A stretch of 64,000 bases of DNA from Cellulomonas sp. NS3 (GCF_024757985.1 NZ_CP103289.1:1550001-1614000); one strand, 5' to 3'. Counted from the first letter of the stretch, positions 54,731-63,600 are shown. Numbers and translations: made by a program. The notes: a model not told the origin generated them from the sequence alone.

Positions 54731-55549
54731 TCATGTGATGTCGCGCCGGAACGTCGTCGCGCGCCCGACGGCCGCGAGGACCAGCGCGTACGCGACGAGC
54801 ACGAGCAGTCCCTGCCACCAGTCGAGCAGCGCGCCCATGCCGGACTCGGCGTAGAACGAGCCGCCCGAGACCGCCTCGCCGGCCGCCCCGGGGAGGTACG
54901 ACGCCACGTCCTTGCCCCACGACGTGAGCCCGAGGACGACGCGGAGCACCGGCTCGAGGAACTGGGTGAACGCGATGAGCACGACGATCGCCGCGACCTG
55001 GTTCGTCAGCACGGTCCCGAGCGCGACGCCCACGACCGACCACATCGCGAGCGCGAGCGCCGAGAGCGCGAGCGTGCGCCACGTCTCGGGCTCGCCCAGG
55101 AACGTCGGCTCGCCGAGGGCCGCGAGCACGCCCGCCCCGGTGCCTGCCGTCACGAGCGTCGCGACGACCCCGAACACGACGCCGATGGCCAGGCCGGCGA
55201 GGAGCTTCGCGCCGAGCACCACGTTCCGGCGCGGCTCCGCGAGCAGCGTCGGGGTGATCGTCTGGTGCCGGAACTCGGTGGTCACGGACAGCGCGCCCAC
55301 AACGACCGGGAACACGTAACCGAACGTGACCGCGATCGTGTAGACGGTGCGCACGACCGCCTCCGGGGTCAGGTCCGGCTGATCGCCGCCTCCCGCGGAC
55401 GGGCCGCCGCCCATGCCGCCGCCCTGCGTGAAGGCCCACGCCATGAAGCCGGCGATGAACATCATGTAGCCGACCATCACGAGCAGCAGGACCCACCAGA
55501 GCCGCGTGGTGACGATCTTGCGGTACTCGGTGACGAGCGCGGCCCTCAT
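54731..55549 (-). CDS. ABC transporter permease, ABC-2 type
   Basis: A 272-residue membrane protein with six helices: EYRKIVTTRLWWVLLLVMVG is the first. The loop after helix 2 has VTTEFRHQTITPTLLAEPRR, typical of ABC-2 permeases. A Gly/Met-rich loop (GGGMGGGPSAGGGD) faces outside. It partners the ATPase encoded upstream, with an ATGA overlap, so they form one exporter or membrane-remodelling system. The substrate is unknown; context suggests control by the adjacent two-component system. Confidence 0.85.
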   Translation of the reverse strand: MRAALVTEYRKIVTTRLWWVLLLVMVGYMMFIAGFMAWAFTQGGGMGGGPSAGGGDQPDLTPEAVVRTVYTIAVTFGYVFPVVVGALSVTTEFRHQTITPTLLAEPRRNVVLGAKLLAGLAIGVVFGVVATLVTAGTGAGVLAALGEPTFLGEPETWRTLALSALALAMWSVVGVALGTVLTNQVAAIVVLIAFTQFLEPVLRVVLGLTSWGKDVASYLPGAAGEAVSGGSFYAESGMGALLDWWQGLLVLVAYALVLAAVGRATTFRRDIT

Positions 55550-56601
55550 CGGGCACCTCCGGACGGGGTCGTGGGGACGGCGGGCACGGAGGGCTCGGCG
55601 GGCACCGCGGGCACGGCGACCGCCGGGCCCTCGCCGCCGGTCAGCCCGAGGAAGATCGACTCGAGCCCGGTGTCGCGCGGCGCGAGGCCGTGCAGCTCGA
55701 GGCCGGCGCGGTACGCGGCCGCGCCGACGGTCGCGGCGTCGACGTCCCGGAGCTCGAGGGTCGCGGCGGTCGTGGCACCCGGGACGGTGGCCGCACCCGC
55801 GGCGGGACGTGCGCCGGGAGCGCCGTCGCCGGTCGCGGCCAGGGGAGCGAGCGCCCAGCCCTCGCGCTCCACGAGCGCGTGCAGCCCGGCGACGTCGGGG
55901 GACGTGATGCGGACGCCGGGCGCGGCGAGCCGCTCGAGGTCCGCGAGCGTCGAGGCGTGCACGAGCCGGCCCCGGGCGATGATCACGACGTCGTCGACCG
56001 TCTGCTCGACCTCGGAGAGCACGTGGCTCGACACCAGCACGGTGCGGCCCTCGGCGGCGAGCGCGCGCAGGAAGACGCGCAGCCAGCGGATCCCCTCGGG
56101 GTCGAGCCCGTTCGCCGGCTCGTCGAGCAGCAGCACGCGCGGGTCCGCGAGCAGGGTCGTGGCGAGCGCGAGCCGCTGGCGCATGCCGAGCGAGAAGCCG
56201 CCCACGCGCCGGCGCGCCGCGTCCGAGAGCCCGACGAGGTCGAGCACCTCACGGGCGCGCGCGTCCGGGACCCCCGCCTGGGGCGCGTAGACGCGCAGGT
56301 GGTCGAGCGCGGTGCGGCCAGGGTGGAAGCTCGCGGCCTCGAGCGCGGCGCCGACGACGCGCTGCGGACGCTCGATGTCGGCGTACCGGCGGCCGCTGAT
56401 CGTCGCGGTCCCGGAGGTCGGCTCGACGAGGCCGAGCAGCATGCGCAGCGTCGTCGTCTTCCCCGCGCCGTTCGGGCCGAGGAACCCGGTGACGCGGCCC
56501 GGGCGGACGTCGAACGAGAGGTCGTCGACCGCGCGGACGGCGCCGAACGACTTGGACAGGTTGCGGACGCTGATGCCGTCCTCGACGGCGGTCGGAGTCA
56601 T
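55546..56601 (-). CDS. ABC transporter ATP-binding protein
   Basis: A 351-residue ATPase: Walker A GPNGAGKTTTLRMLLG, signature FSLGMRQRLALATTLLADPR, Walker B VLLLDEPANGLDPEG and switch His VSSHVLSEVEQ. This is the DrrA/CcmA-type family. A C-terminal extension of about 130 residues is Ala/Pro/Val-rich and ends in SVPAVPTTPSGGAR. It lies 57 bp after the histidine kinase gene and overlaps the permease start. Together RR-HK-ATPase-permease look like a signal-responsive transporter. Confidence 0.9.
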   Translation of the reverse strand: MTPTAVEDGISVRNLSKSFGAVRAVDDLSFDVRPGRVTGFLGPNGAGKTTTLRMLLGLVEPTSGTATISGRRYADIERPQRVVGAALEAASFHPGRTALDHLRVYAPQAGVPDARAREVLDLVGLSDAARRRVGGFSLGMRQRLALATTLLADPRVLLLDEPANGLDPEGIRWLRVFLRALAAEGRTVLVSSHVLSEVEQTVDDVVIIARGRLVHASTLADLERLAAPGVRITSPDVAGLHALVEREGWALAPLAATGDGAPGARPAAGAATVPGATTAATLELRDVDAATVGAAAYRAGLELHGLAPRDTGLESIFLGLTGGEGPAVAVPAVPAEPSVPAVPTTPSGGAR

Positions 56602-56658
56602 GGCGGCACCCTACTGAGGGAGCCGTCCGGGGCACGAGCAGCCCGGCGTGTCCCGACC

Positions 56659-57735
56659 TCAGCGTCGCGCGGGCAGCGTGACGCGCATCGTGCAGCCGGT
56701 CTCGCCCGCCGTGTCCGCGACGACGATCGAGCCCCCGTGCAGGTCCACCGCCCAGCGCACGATCGCCAGGCCGAGCCCCGTCCCGCCCGTCGAGCTCTGG
56801 CCCGTGATCGCCGGGGTGTTGCCGCGCACGAACCGCTCGAACACCTGCTGGCGCTGGTCGCGCGCGATGCCCGGTCCGTGGTCCACGACGTCGATGCGCA
56901 CGTCCCCGCCGGCCCGGCGCGCCTCGAGCCGCACCTCCGCACCCGTGGGGGAGTGCCGCACGGCGTTGTGCAGGAGGTTCGCCACGACCTGGTGGAGGCG
57001 CTCGCGGTCGGCGGGCACGGTGAGGTCGGGCGGCTCGACGACGACCGGGAAGCGCAGGCCCCGCTCGGCGCCGACGAGCGCCGCCTGGTCGGCCGCCTCC
57101 TGGAGGAACTCGCGCAGCGGCAGGTCGGTGATGTCGAGGCCGACCGCGCCCGCCTCGACCCGCGAGAGGTCGAGCAGGTAGGCCACGAGCCGTCCGAGGC
57201 GCTCGGTCTGGGCGAGGGCCGCGCGCATCGTCGCCGGGTCCGCCTCGCTCACGCCGTCGACGATGTTCTCGAGCTGGGCCTGGAGCGCCGTGACGGGCGT
57301 CCGGAGCTCGTGCGAGACGTTCGCGACGAGCTCGCGGCGCAGCGTGTCCGCCGACTCCAGGTCCTCGGCCATCGTGTTGAACGCCGCCGCGAGCTGACCG
57401 ACCTCGTCGTGGCTCGTGGCCTGCACGCGCTGGGAGTAGTCGCCGCTCGCCATGGCGCGCGCCGCCGCGGTCATCTCGCGCAGCGGCGACGTCATGCCGC
57501 GCGCGAGGACCTGCGTGACGACGAGCGAGAACGCGACCGCGAGCGGCAGCGTCCGGCTCGGCCCGAGCGAGTTGTGCAGCCCCAGCCACGTGACGAACGC
57601 CGCGAGGGTCACCGTCGCCGCGACCAGGATGCCGAGCTTGATCTTGATCGAGCGGAAGCTGTCGAGCGGGCGCACGTCGGGCAGCAGCGGCCGGCGCCCG
57701 TCCGAGCGCGAGTGCCGGGGGACCCCCGCGCTCAC
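56659..57735 (-). CDS. Sensor histidine kinase with minimal external loop
   Basis: A 358-residue kinase. TM1 (IKLGILVAATVTLAAFVTWL) and TM2 (LPLAVAFSLVVTQVLARGMT) are joined by only about ten outside residues, so it may sense within the membrane. A HAMP domain (SPLREMTAAARAMASGDYSQ) follows, then the phospho-His box LVANVSHELRTPVTALQAQL, the N box VVANLLHNAVRHSPTG, and GGTGLGLAIVRW. The GTG at 57735 overlaps the response regulator stop (GTGA). It is followed by the ABC ATPase and permease genes. Confidence 0.92.
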   Translation of the reverse strand: MSAGVPRHSRSDGRRPLLPDVRPLDSFRSIKIKLGILVAATVTLAAFVTWLGLHNSLGPSRTLPLAVAFSLVVTQVLARGMTSPLREMTAAARAMASGDYSQRVQATSHDEVGQLAAAFNTMAEDLESADTLRRELVANVSHELRTPVTALQAQLENIVDGVSEADPATMRAALAQTERLGRLVAYLLDLSRVEAGAVGLDITDLPLREFLQEAADQAALVGAERGLRFPVVVEPPDLTVPADRERLHQVVANLLHNAVRHSPTGAEVRLEARRAGGDVRIDVVDHGPGIARDQRQQVFERFVRGNTPAITGQSSTGGTGLGLAIVRWAVDLHGGSIVVADTAGETGCTMRVTLPARR

Positions 57736-58508
57736 GGGGTCGGCGAGCCCGAGGGTGCCGTCGCCGGTTCGAACGCGTACCCGACGCCGTGCACCGTGCG
57801 GATCAGGTCCGCGCCGAGCTTGCGGCGCAGCGCCTTGACGTGGGAGTCGACGGTGCGCGTGCCGCTCGCGTCGACCCAGTCCCACACCTCGGCGAGCAGG
57901 CGCTCGCGCGTCAGGACGGTGCGGGGCGTCGCCGCGAGCGTCAGCAGCAGGTCGAACTCGGTGGGCGTGAGGTGGACCTCCTCGCCGGCGCGGTGCACGC
58001 GGCGCTGCGCGCGGTCCACGACGACGTCGCCGACGGTGAGCGGCGGGGTCGCGTCGGGCTGGGTCGCCTGCAGCGCGGCCGCCTGCGCCGCGCGCTCGGT
58101 CCGCCGCAGGAGCGCCTTGGTCCGGGCGACGAGCTCGCGCATCGAGAACGGCTTCGTCATGTAGTCGTCCGCGCCGACGCCCAGGCCGATCAGCATGTCG
58201 GTCTCGTCGTCGCGCGCCGTGAGCATCAGGACGGGCACGGGGCGCTCGGCCTGGACGCGCCGGCACACCTCGAGCCCGTCGATGCCGGGCAGCATCACGT
58301 CGAGGACCACGACGTCGGGCTGCAGCCGGGCCGCGGCCTCGACGCCCGCGTGGCCGTCGCCGACCGTCTCGACGCGCCAGCCCTCCGCGGACAGGCGCTG
58401 GCTGATCGCCTGCGCGATCGCCGGCTCGTCCTCGACGACGAGGACGGTCGTGGTCGCGCCGGTCGTCTGCGCCGGGCCGCCGGCGCCGGGGGTGCTCGAG
58501 ATCGCCAT
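57732..58508 (-). CDS. OmpR-family response regulator
   Basis: A 258-residue regulator with a 25-residue Gly/Ala/Thr-rich N-terminus. The receiver has VLVVEDEPAIAQAISQRLSA, the phospho-Asp in VVVLDVMLPGIDGLEVC, and ADDYMTKPFSMRELVARTKA. The winged helix at the C-terminus has VHLTPTEFDLLLTLAATPRT and TRTVDSHVKALRRKLGADLI. The ATG at 58508 is used. It heads the four-gene RR-HK-ABC unit and is divergent from the CNNM transporter gene across a 338-bp gap. Confidence 0.93.
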   Translation of the reverse strand: MAISSTPGAGGPAQTTGATTTVLVVEDEPAIAQAISQRLSAEGWRVETVGDGHAGVEAAARLQPDVVVLDVMLPGIDGLEVCRRVQAERPVPVLMLTARDDETDMLIGLGVGADDYMTKPFSMRELVARTKALLRRTERAAQAAALQATQPDATPPLTVGDVVVDRAQRRVHRAGEEVHLTPTEFDLLLTLAATPRTVLTRERLLAEVWDWVDASGTRTVDSHVKALRRKLGADLIRTVHGVGYAFEPATAPSGSPTP

Positions 58509-58846
58509 GCGCCCAGGGTGGCACAGGCGCGTGGGCGCGGGACGCACCCCCGCGCCGTGCTGCTCGCGTGCCGCCGCGGTGCGGTGCGCGAGCGCGGGGG
58601 AGCGCACGGGCGGCGCGGCCGCGTGCCGGATGCCGCGCCGTCCGACCTTCCGTACGATGGTCCGACCATGAGCAGCTCAAGTAGCTGCCGGCGTCCTGCC
58701 CGGGCCTCCGAGCCCGGGTGCGACCATGCCGGCCCCTCCACTGCCCTCGTCCCCCGTGCCCTGACGGCCGTCGGCGTGCCCTGCGGTCCGTCGGCCGCGC
58801 ACCACCCCGCCGGCGACCGCAGCGTCGCCCGCGGCGGGAGGTCCGC
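58509..58846 (+). other. 338-bp divergent gap with structured leader and a small ORF
   Basis: TACGAT at 58653-58658 is a -10 candidate on the plus strand. From 58668 an ORF of 61 codons (MSSSSSCRRPARASEP) runs to 58853 and overlaps the next start. The leader has two hairpins: gcagct/agctgc with a 5-nt loop (58672-58688), and cccgggc/gcccggg. No riboswitch core was recognised. Confidence 0.5.
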
Positions 58847-60211
58847 GTGCTGACCGAGTGGCTCCTCGTCGGCCTCGGGGTGCTCCTCACCGCGGGGACC
58901 GCCGTGTTCGTCGCGAGCGAGTTCGCCCTCGTGACCCTCGACCCGGGTCTCGTCGAGAAGGACACCCGACCCGACGACAAGCGCGGCCAGTCCGTCGTCA
59001 AGGCCCTGCGCCGGCTGTCGACCGAGCTCTCGGGCGCGCAGGTCGGGATCACCGTGACGACGATCCTGCTCGGCTACACGACGCAGCCCGCGGTCGGCCG
59101 GATGTTCGGCGGCGCGCTCGCCGACTCGTTCCTCGGCGCGGCCGTCGGGGGAGCGGTGTCCGTGCTCCTCGCGATCATCCTCGTCAACGGCTTCTCGATG
59201 CTGTTCGGCGAGCTCGTCCCCAAGAACTTCGCGCTGAGCCACCCGCTGGGCACCGCGCGCGCCGTCGCGCCCCTCCAGCGGGCGTTCACGACCGCGCTGC
59301 GCCCGGTCATCGCGTTCTTCAACGGCAGCGCCAACGCGATCCTGCGCCGCGTCGGCGTCGAGCCGCGCGAGGAGCTCTCGGGCGGGCGCTCGCCGCAGGA
59401 GCTCGCCTCGCTCGTGCGCCGCTCGGCGGCCGTCGGGACGCTCGACGAGTCGACCGCGACGCTGCTGACGAACTCGATCGACTTCGAGGAGCTCACCGCC
59501 GTCGACGTCATGACCGACCGGCAGCGCATGGTCGTGCTCCGCCGCGAGCACACCGCGGCCGACGTCATGACCCGCGCACGGGAGACGGGTCACTCGCGGT
59601 TCCCCGTCATCGGCGAGAGCCGTGACGACATCGTCGGCGTCGTGCACCTGCGCCGCGCGATCGGGGTGCCGTTCGAGAAGCGCCCCGAGGTCCCCGTGGC
59701 CGCGCTCATGGTCGAGACGCCGCGCGTCCCCGAGACCGTCCGGCTCGGTCCGCTGCTCGTCGAGCTGCGCGACCTCGGGCTGCAGATGGCCGTCGTGGTC
59801 GACGAGTACGGCGGCACCTCGGGCGTCGTCACGCTCGAGGACGTGATCGAGGAGCTCGTGGGGGACGTCGCCGACGAGCACGACCGGCGGCGCGCGACGA
59901 GCGCCCGGCGCATCGACGGCTCGTGGGCGCTGCCCGGGCTGCTGCGCCCCGACGAGCTCACCGAGGTCACCGGCCTGACCGTGCCCGACGACGGCCCCTA
60001 CGAGACGCTCGGCGGGCTCGTCATGGCCGCGCTCGGCCGCGTGCCGCAGGTCGGCGACGAGGTGGTCGTCGACGGCGTCCGGCTCCGCGTCGAGCAGATG
60101 CAGGGCCGGCGCGTCGAGCGCCTCGTCGTGCAGGCCGCGCCCGACGAGGACGACGGCGAGACCGACGCCGCGCCGCGCACGTCCGCTGCCCGCGGGGGTG
60201 AGCACGCATGA
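58847..60211 (+). CDS. CNNM/hemolysin-family transporter with CBS domains
   Basis: A 454-residue protein: DUF21 membrane domain (EWLLVGLGVLLTAGTAVFVA; VLLAIILVNGFSMLFGELVP), followed by two CBS domains (SIDFEELTAVDVMTDRQRMV; VVVDEYGGTSGVVTLEDVIE) and a CorC/HlyC-type acidic C-terminal domain. Members export or control Mg2+ and Co2+; they are not haemolysins. GGGAGG lies six bases before the GTG at 58847. The stop overlaps the next transporter gene as ATGA, so the two work as a pair. Confidence 0.92.
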   Translation: MLTEWLLVGLGVLLTAGTAVFVASEFALVTLDPGLVEKDTRPDDKRGQSVVKALRRLSTELSGAQVGITVTTILLGYTTQPAVGRMFGGALADSFLGAAVGGAVSVLLAIILVNGFSMLFGELVPKNFALSHPLGTARAVAPLQRAFTTALRPVIAFFNGSANAILRRVGVEPREELSGGRSPQELASLVRRSAAVGTLDESTATLLTNSIDFEELTAVDVMTDRQRMVVLRREHTAADVMTRARETGHSRFPVIGESRDDIVGVVHLRRAIGVPFEKRPEVPVAALMVETPRVPETVRLGPLLVELRDLGLQMAVVVDEYGGTSGVVTLEDVIEELVGDVADEHDRRRATSARRIDGSWALPGLLRPDELTEVTGLTVPDDGPYETLGGLVMAALGRVPQVGDEVVVDGVRLRVEQMQGRRVERLVVQAAPDEDDGETDAAPRTSAARGGEHA

Positions 60212-61248
60212 GCTCCGAGGTCGCCCTCCTCCTCGGCGTGCTGCTGCTCGCCGGCAACGCGTTCTTCGTCGGCGCCGAGTTCGCCATCCTGTCCGCGCGC
60301 CGCAGCGCCATCGAGCCGCTCGCGGCCGCCGGCGACCGGCGCGCCAAGACCGTGCTGTGGGCCATGGAGCACGTCTCGCTCATGCTCGCGTGCGCCCAGC
60401 TCGGCGTGACCGTGTGCTCGACGAGCCTCGGCGTCGTCGCCGAGCCCGCGATCGCGCACCTCATCGAGGACCCGCTGCACGCGCTCGGCGCCAGCACCGA
60501 CCTCGCGCACCCGATCGCCTTCGTCGTCGCGCTCCTGATCGTCGTCTACCTGCACGTCGTCCTCGGCGAGATGGTCCCCAAGAACCTCGCCGTGTCGAGC
60601 CCCGACAAGGCCGTCCTGTGGTTCGGGCCGCCGCTCGTGTGGCTCGGGCGCGTCGTGCGCCCGCTCATCCACGCGCTCAACTGGCTCGCCAACCACGTGC
60701 TCCGCGCGTTCGGCGTCGAGCCCAAGGACGAGGTCGCCTCCGCGTTCACCGCGGAGGAGGTGCAGTCGATCGTCGAGCGGTCGCAGGCCGAGGGGCTGCT
60801 CGACGACGCGCAGGGGCTGCTCTCCGGCGCGATCGAGTTCTCCGACAAGACCGCCGCCGAGGTCATGATCCCGGTCGACGAGCTCGTCATGGCGCCCGAG
60901 GGCGCGACGCCCGACGAGATCGAGCGCCTCGTGGCCCGCACCGGGTACAGCCGGTTCCCCGTCGGCAGCCAGAGCGGCGTCATCAGCGGGTACCTGCACC
61001 TCAAGGACGTCCTGTACGCCGACGCGACGAACCGCACCATGGCGGTCCCGGCGTGGCGGGTGCGGGCGCTCGCGGTCGTCGGGCCGGACGACGAGGTCGA
61101 GACGGCGCTCGGCGCCATGCAACGTTCGGGCTCGCACCTCGCGCGGGTCGACGTCGACGGCCGGGCCGTCGGCGTGGTGTTCCTCGAGGACATCCTCGAG
61201 GAGCTCGTCGGTGAGGTCCGTGACGCGATGCAGCGCCAGCAGCTGTGA
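60208..61248 (+). CDS. CNNM/hemolysin-family transporter, second copy
   Basis: A 346-residue relative of the preceding protein. Its DUF21 domain has LLAGNAFFVGAEFAILSARR and VVYLHVVLGEMVPKNLAVSS; two CBS domains (SDKTAAEVMIPVDELVMAPE; VDGRAVGVVFLEDILEELVG) follow. It lacks the CorC/HlyC C-terminal domain and ends directly after CBS2. The ATG at 60208 overlaps the upstream stop. Probably a Mg2+-related subunit working with the first. Confidence 0.92.
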   Translation: MSSEVALLLGVLLLAGNAFFVGAEFAILSARRSAIEPLAAAGDRRAKTVLWAMEHVSLMLACAQLGVTVCSTSLGVVAEPAIAHLIEDPLHALGASTDLAHPIAFVVALLIVVYLHVVLGEMVPKNLAVSSPDKAVLWFGPPLVWLGRVVRPLIHALNWLANHVLRAFGVEPKDEVASAFTAEEVQSIVERSQAEGLLDDAQGLLSGAIEFSDKTAAEVMIPVDELVMAPEGATPDEIERLVARTGYSRFPVGSQSGVISGYLHLKDVLYADATNRTMAVPAWRVRALAVVGPDDEVETALGAMQRSGSHLARVDVDGRAVGVVFLEDILEELVGEVRDAMQRQQL

Positions 61249-61249
61249 C

Positions 61250-61286
61250 CGGGTGGTGCACGCGTTGTTCGTGCGTTGTTCACCCG
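61250..61286 (+). terminator. Possible terminator hairpin after the CNNM pair
   Basis: cgggtg/cacccg outer arms and gcacg/cgtgc inner arms, with internal loops. The 8-bp sequence cgttgttc occurs twice, 11 bp apart, within it. Confidence 0.35.
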
Positions 61287-61329
61287 CGACGGGCGCGGGA
61301 TCTGGCTCCTGGACGGCCGTCCAACGGGG

Positions 61330-61358
61330 TTGGAACGCCCCCGACCGTCCGTTATGGT
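61330..61358 (+). promoter_or_regulatory. Promoter of the membrane-anchored M15 gene
   Basis: TTGGAA (61330-61335), a 17-bp spacer and TATGGT (61353-61358). The leader would be about 90 nt. Confidence 0.6.
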
Positions 61359-61455
61359 TTCGTGACCGCACCCTGCGGCAGGACGTCGTGACGGCGTCCG
61401 GCCCCGTGGACGTGCGGGCGCTGTCCAGTCCCGACCAGTCGTGAGCGGAGGTTCC

Positions 61456-63207
61456 GTGGGGTCCGACCCGCTCGAGTCCGCTCCCGCAGCCCCCGTCTCG
61501 CGTCGTCAGCTCCGCGAGGCCGAGAAGGCCCGTCAGGCCGCTCTCGCCGCTGCGGCTGCAGCAGCCCCAGCGCCGTCCCTGGCCCCGGAGCCCACGCGGG
61601 TCCCGCGCGGCGCCGAGCCCGCGGGGCGGCTGCGCGAGGGCGGAGCACCCGTCGCGACGCTCGCGGTCCCGCGTGGCACGGGGATCGACGAGACGCGCGT
61701 CCTGTCGCGCTCGACGTCCCCCGAGACGACGCGCGTCCTGCACCGCGGCCCCGGCGCTCCGGCCTCCGACGTCCGTGGCGGCGGCTCCGGCCCCGCGGGT
61801 GCGACGCCGCCGCAGGCGCCGTCCCGGGTGGCGTCGCGCGCGCGGCTCCGGGACGCCGGTGTGGTCGACGAGACCCGCGTGGTCCCGCGGGACGGCGCCG
61901 CCGCGGAGCCGAGGCCCTTGCGCTGGACCGACGTCGGCGGCGCACCCGCCGCGCCCCGTGCCGGGCAGGCGGTCACGGAGACCCGGGTCGCCTCGCGTGC
62001 TGCGATCGCCGACGAGGCGCGCGCTCCGGTCCGGTCCGCCGGTGCCGGTGAGACACGCGCCGCCCGTCGCGCCGCGGTCGAGGCACCCGCGGGGGTGAGC
62101 CGTCGCGCCGCCGTCGAGGAGACCCGCGTCGTGCGCCGTGGGAGCGCACCCGAGGCGCCCGTCGCCCCGCAGCGCGAGGGTGCGCTGCACGAGACCCACG
62201 TCGTCCCGCGCACCCCGGCGGTCGAGGAGACGCGCGTCGTCCCGCGCACCCCGGACGCCGACACGACCCACGTCCTGCCGGCGACGCCCGACGCCGACAC
62301 GACGCACCTGATCCCGGCGACGCCCGACGCGGACACCACCCACGTGATCCCGGCCGCGCCCGACGCTCCCGCCGGTCACGGCTCCGACTCCCGCGCCGTC
62401 CCGTCCCGCCGCGCCGCACGCGCGTCCTCCGGCCCGGCCCCGGCACGGGTCGCGCGCTCGGGCAGCGCCCCGGCGAAGGGCATCGCACACGGCCCGCGCG
62501 GCGGCGCCTGGGCCGCACGCACCGGCGTGGTGGCTGCCCTGCTCGGCGTCACCGTCGTCGTCCCCGTCGTCGAGAACGCGCTCCCGGGCGGCGGCGACTT
62601 CGGCGACCCCGCGGTCGTCGAGGCCGAGCTGCCCGACACCGTCGAGGCCCTCACCGCGTCGAGCGCGTCGGGGCTGCCGCCGGCGTCCCTCGTCTCCGCG
62701 GACGCGAGCCCGATGCGCTCCGACCTCACCGCGAGCCGCAGCGAGGAGCGCGAGCCGCTCCCGGGCTGCGACGGCGCGACCCGCGCGGCCGGCGCCAACG
62801 GCCTGCTCGCGACCGGCGACCTGTGCACGCTCTGGGAGGGCAAGACGCAGCTGCGCGCGGACGCCGCGGTGTCGCTCGCGGTCCTCAACCAGGCCTTCAT
62901 CGCCCGCTTCGGCGTCGACATGTGCCTGTCGAGCGGCTACCGGACCCTCGCGCAGCAGCGGTCCGTCAAGGCGCAGAAGGGCGGCCTCGCGGCGGCCCCC
63001 GGCAAGAGCAACCACGGCTGGGGCCTCGCCGTCGACCTGTGCTCCTCGGAGACCACGGGCGCCAAGTGGACCTGGCTCAACGAGAACGCCCCGTCGTTCG
63101 GCTGGGACAACCCCGCGTGGGCCCGCCCGGGCGGCAGCGGCCCGTACGAGCGCTGGCACTGGGAGTACACGAAGGGCGTCCAGGAGGACGGCGAGTTCTA
63201 CGGCTGA
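61456..63207 (+). CDS. Membrane-anchored M15 carboxypeptidase with repeat-rich cytoplasmic arm
   Basis: A 583-residue protein. The N-terminus starts VSRRQLREAEKARQAAL, then repeats of the core DETRVVPR occur from residue 78 to 300, ending in five exact 12-residue steps (TPDADTTHVLPA). A single helix (TGVVAALLGVTVVVPVV, about 356-372) anchors it. The outside C-terminal domain is M15B: CLSSGYRTLAQQRSVKAQKG, KSNHGWGLAVDL (His520, Asp527) and ERWHWEYTKG (His568). It trims peptidoglycan. The GTG at 61456 is chosen because GGAGG ends six bases before it; a GTG at 61441 has none. Confidence 0.85.
   Translation: MGSDPLESAPAAPVSRRQLREAEKARQAALAAAAAAAPAPSLAPEPTRVPRGAEPAGRLREGGAPVATLAVPRGTGIDETRVLSRSTSPETTRVLHRGPGAPASDVRGGGSGPAGATPPQAPSRVASRARLRDAGVVDETRVVPRDGAAAEPRPLRWTDVGGAPAAPRAGQAVTETRVASRAAIADEARAPVRSAGAGETRAARRAAVEAPAGVSRRAAVEETRVVRRGSAPEAPVAPQREGALHETHVVPRTPAVEETRVVPRTPDADTTHVLPATPDADTTHLIPATPDADTTHVIPAAPDAPAGHGSDSRAVPSRRAARASSGPAPARVARSGSAPAKGIAHGPRGGAWAARTGVVAALLGVTVVVPVVENALPGGGDFGDPAVVEAELPDTVEALTASSASGLPPASLVSADASPMRSDLTASRSEEREPLPGCDGATRAAGANGLLATGDLCTLWEGKTQLRADAAVSLAVLNQAFIARFGVDMCLSSGYRTLAQQRSVKAQKGGLAAAPGKSNHGWGLAVDLCSSETTGAKWTWLNENAPSFGWDNPAWARPGGSGPYERWHWEYTKGVQEDGEFYG
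61687..62355 (+). repeat. Degenerate 12-residue repeats encoding [DE][ET]T[RH]V motifs
   Basis: Eleven copies of [DEHG][ET]T[RH][VLA] have their Thr at residues 80, 92, 140, 176, 200, 223, 247, 259, 271, 283 and 295. The last five are exactly 12 residues apart and form a tandem repeat (62188-62355); the earlier ones are spaced irregularly. Confidence 0.8.
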
Positions 63208-63584
63208 CGTCCGCCGTCGTCCCGCGCGGTCACGCTGCTCGGGCTGAGTCGCGTCGCCGTACCCGCCCCGAGCGCACGGGCGGCCACCGGATCGAGTGTC
63301 GCTGCAGCCGCCGCCGGGTCGCGTGGCCCGCCGGGTCGCGGCAGCGAGCACGACGGGTCGGCACTCGGGTCTCCGGGACGTGCCTGAGGCTCGCGCGGCT
63401 AGAGGAGCATCCGTCGCCGCAGGTCGTGCCGTCGTCGGCTCGCGTGTCCGAGACCCGAGCGCGACGTCCGGGCCGTGCGGCACGAGGCACGGGAGCGGTG
63501 GTGCCGAGCCGCTGGTCAGCGCCCACCCACCGGTGACCCGCGCGTCAGCCCTTCGCGGGGTCTCACCGTGTGGCCCGTTCGCGG
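63208..63584. other. Intergenic stretch without a recognised feature
   Basis: No convincing open reading frame, RNA gene or hairpin is seen. Open frames here are accidental, as expected in such GC-rich DNA. Confidence 0.5.
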
Positions 63585-63600
63585 TGTTAAACGCTTTTGT
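63585..63600. promoter_or_regulatory. LacI-type operator-like site 1
   Basis: TGTTAAACGCTTTTGT, similar to the second site in its first half (TGTTA..CGCT). Confidence 0.45.

Noticed and set aside
58660-58846. M-box (Mg2+) riboswitch before the CNNM pair
   Set aside because: The conserved M-box core sequences could not be found, although hairpins are present. Kept only as a structured leader.
57789-58853. 354-codon plus-strand frame opposite the response regulator
   Set aside because: Its first 290 codons are a shadow of the regulator gene. Only the last 61 codons, behind a -10 element, were kept as a possible leader ORF.
61359-61455. ydaO/c-di-AMP riboswitch before the M15 gene
   Set aside because: Such switches often precede wall hydrolase genes, but none of the core conserved bases were found in this short leader.
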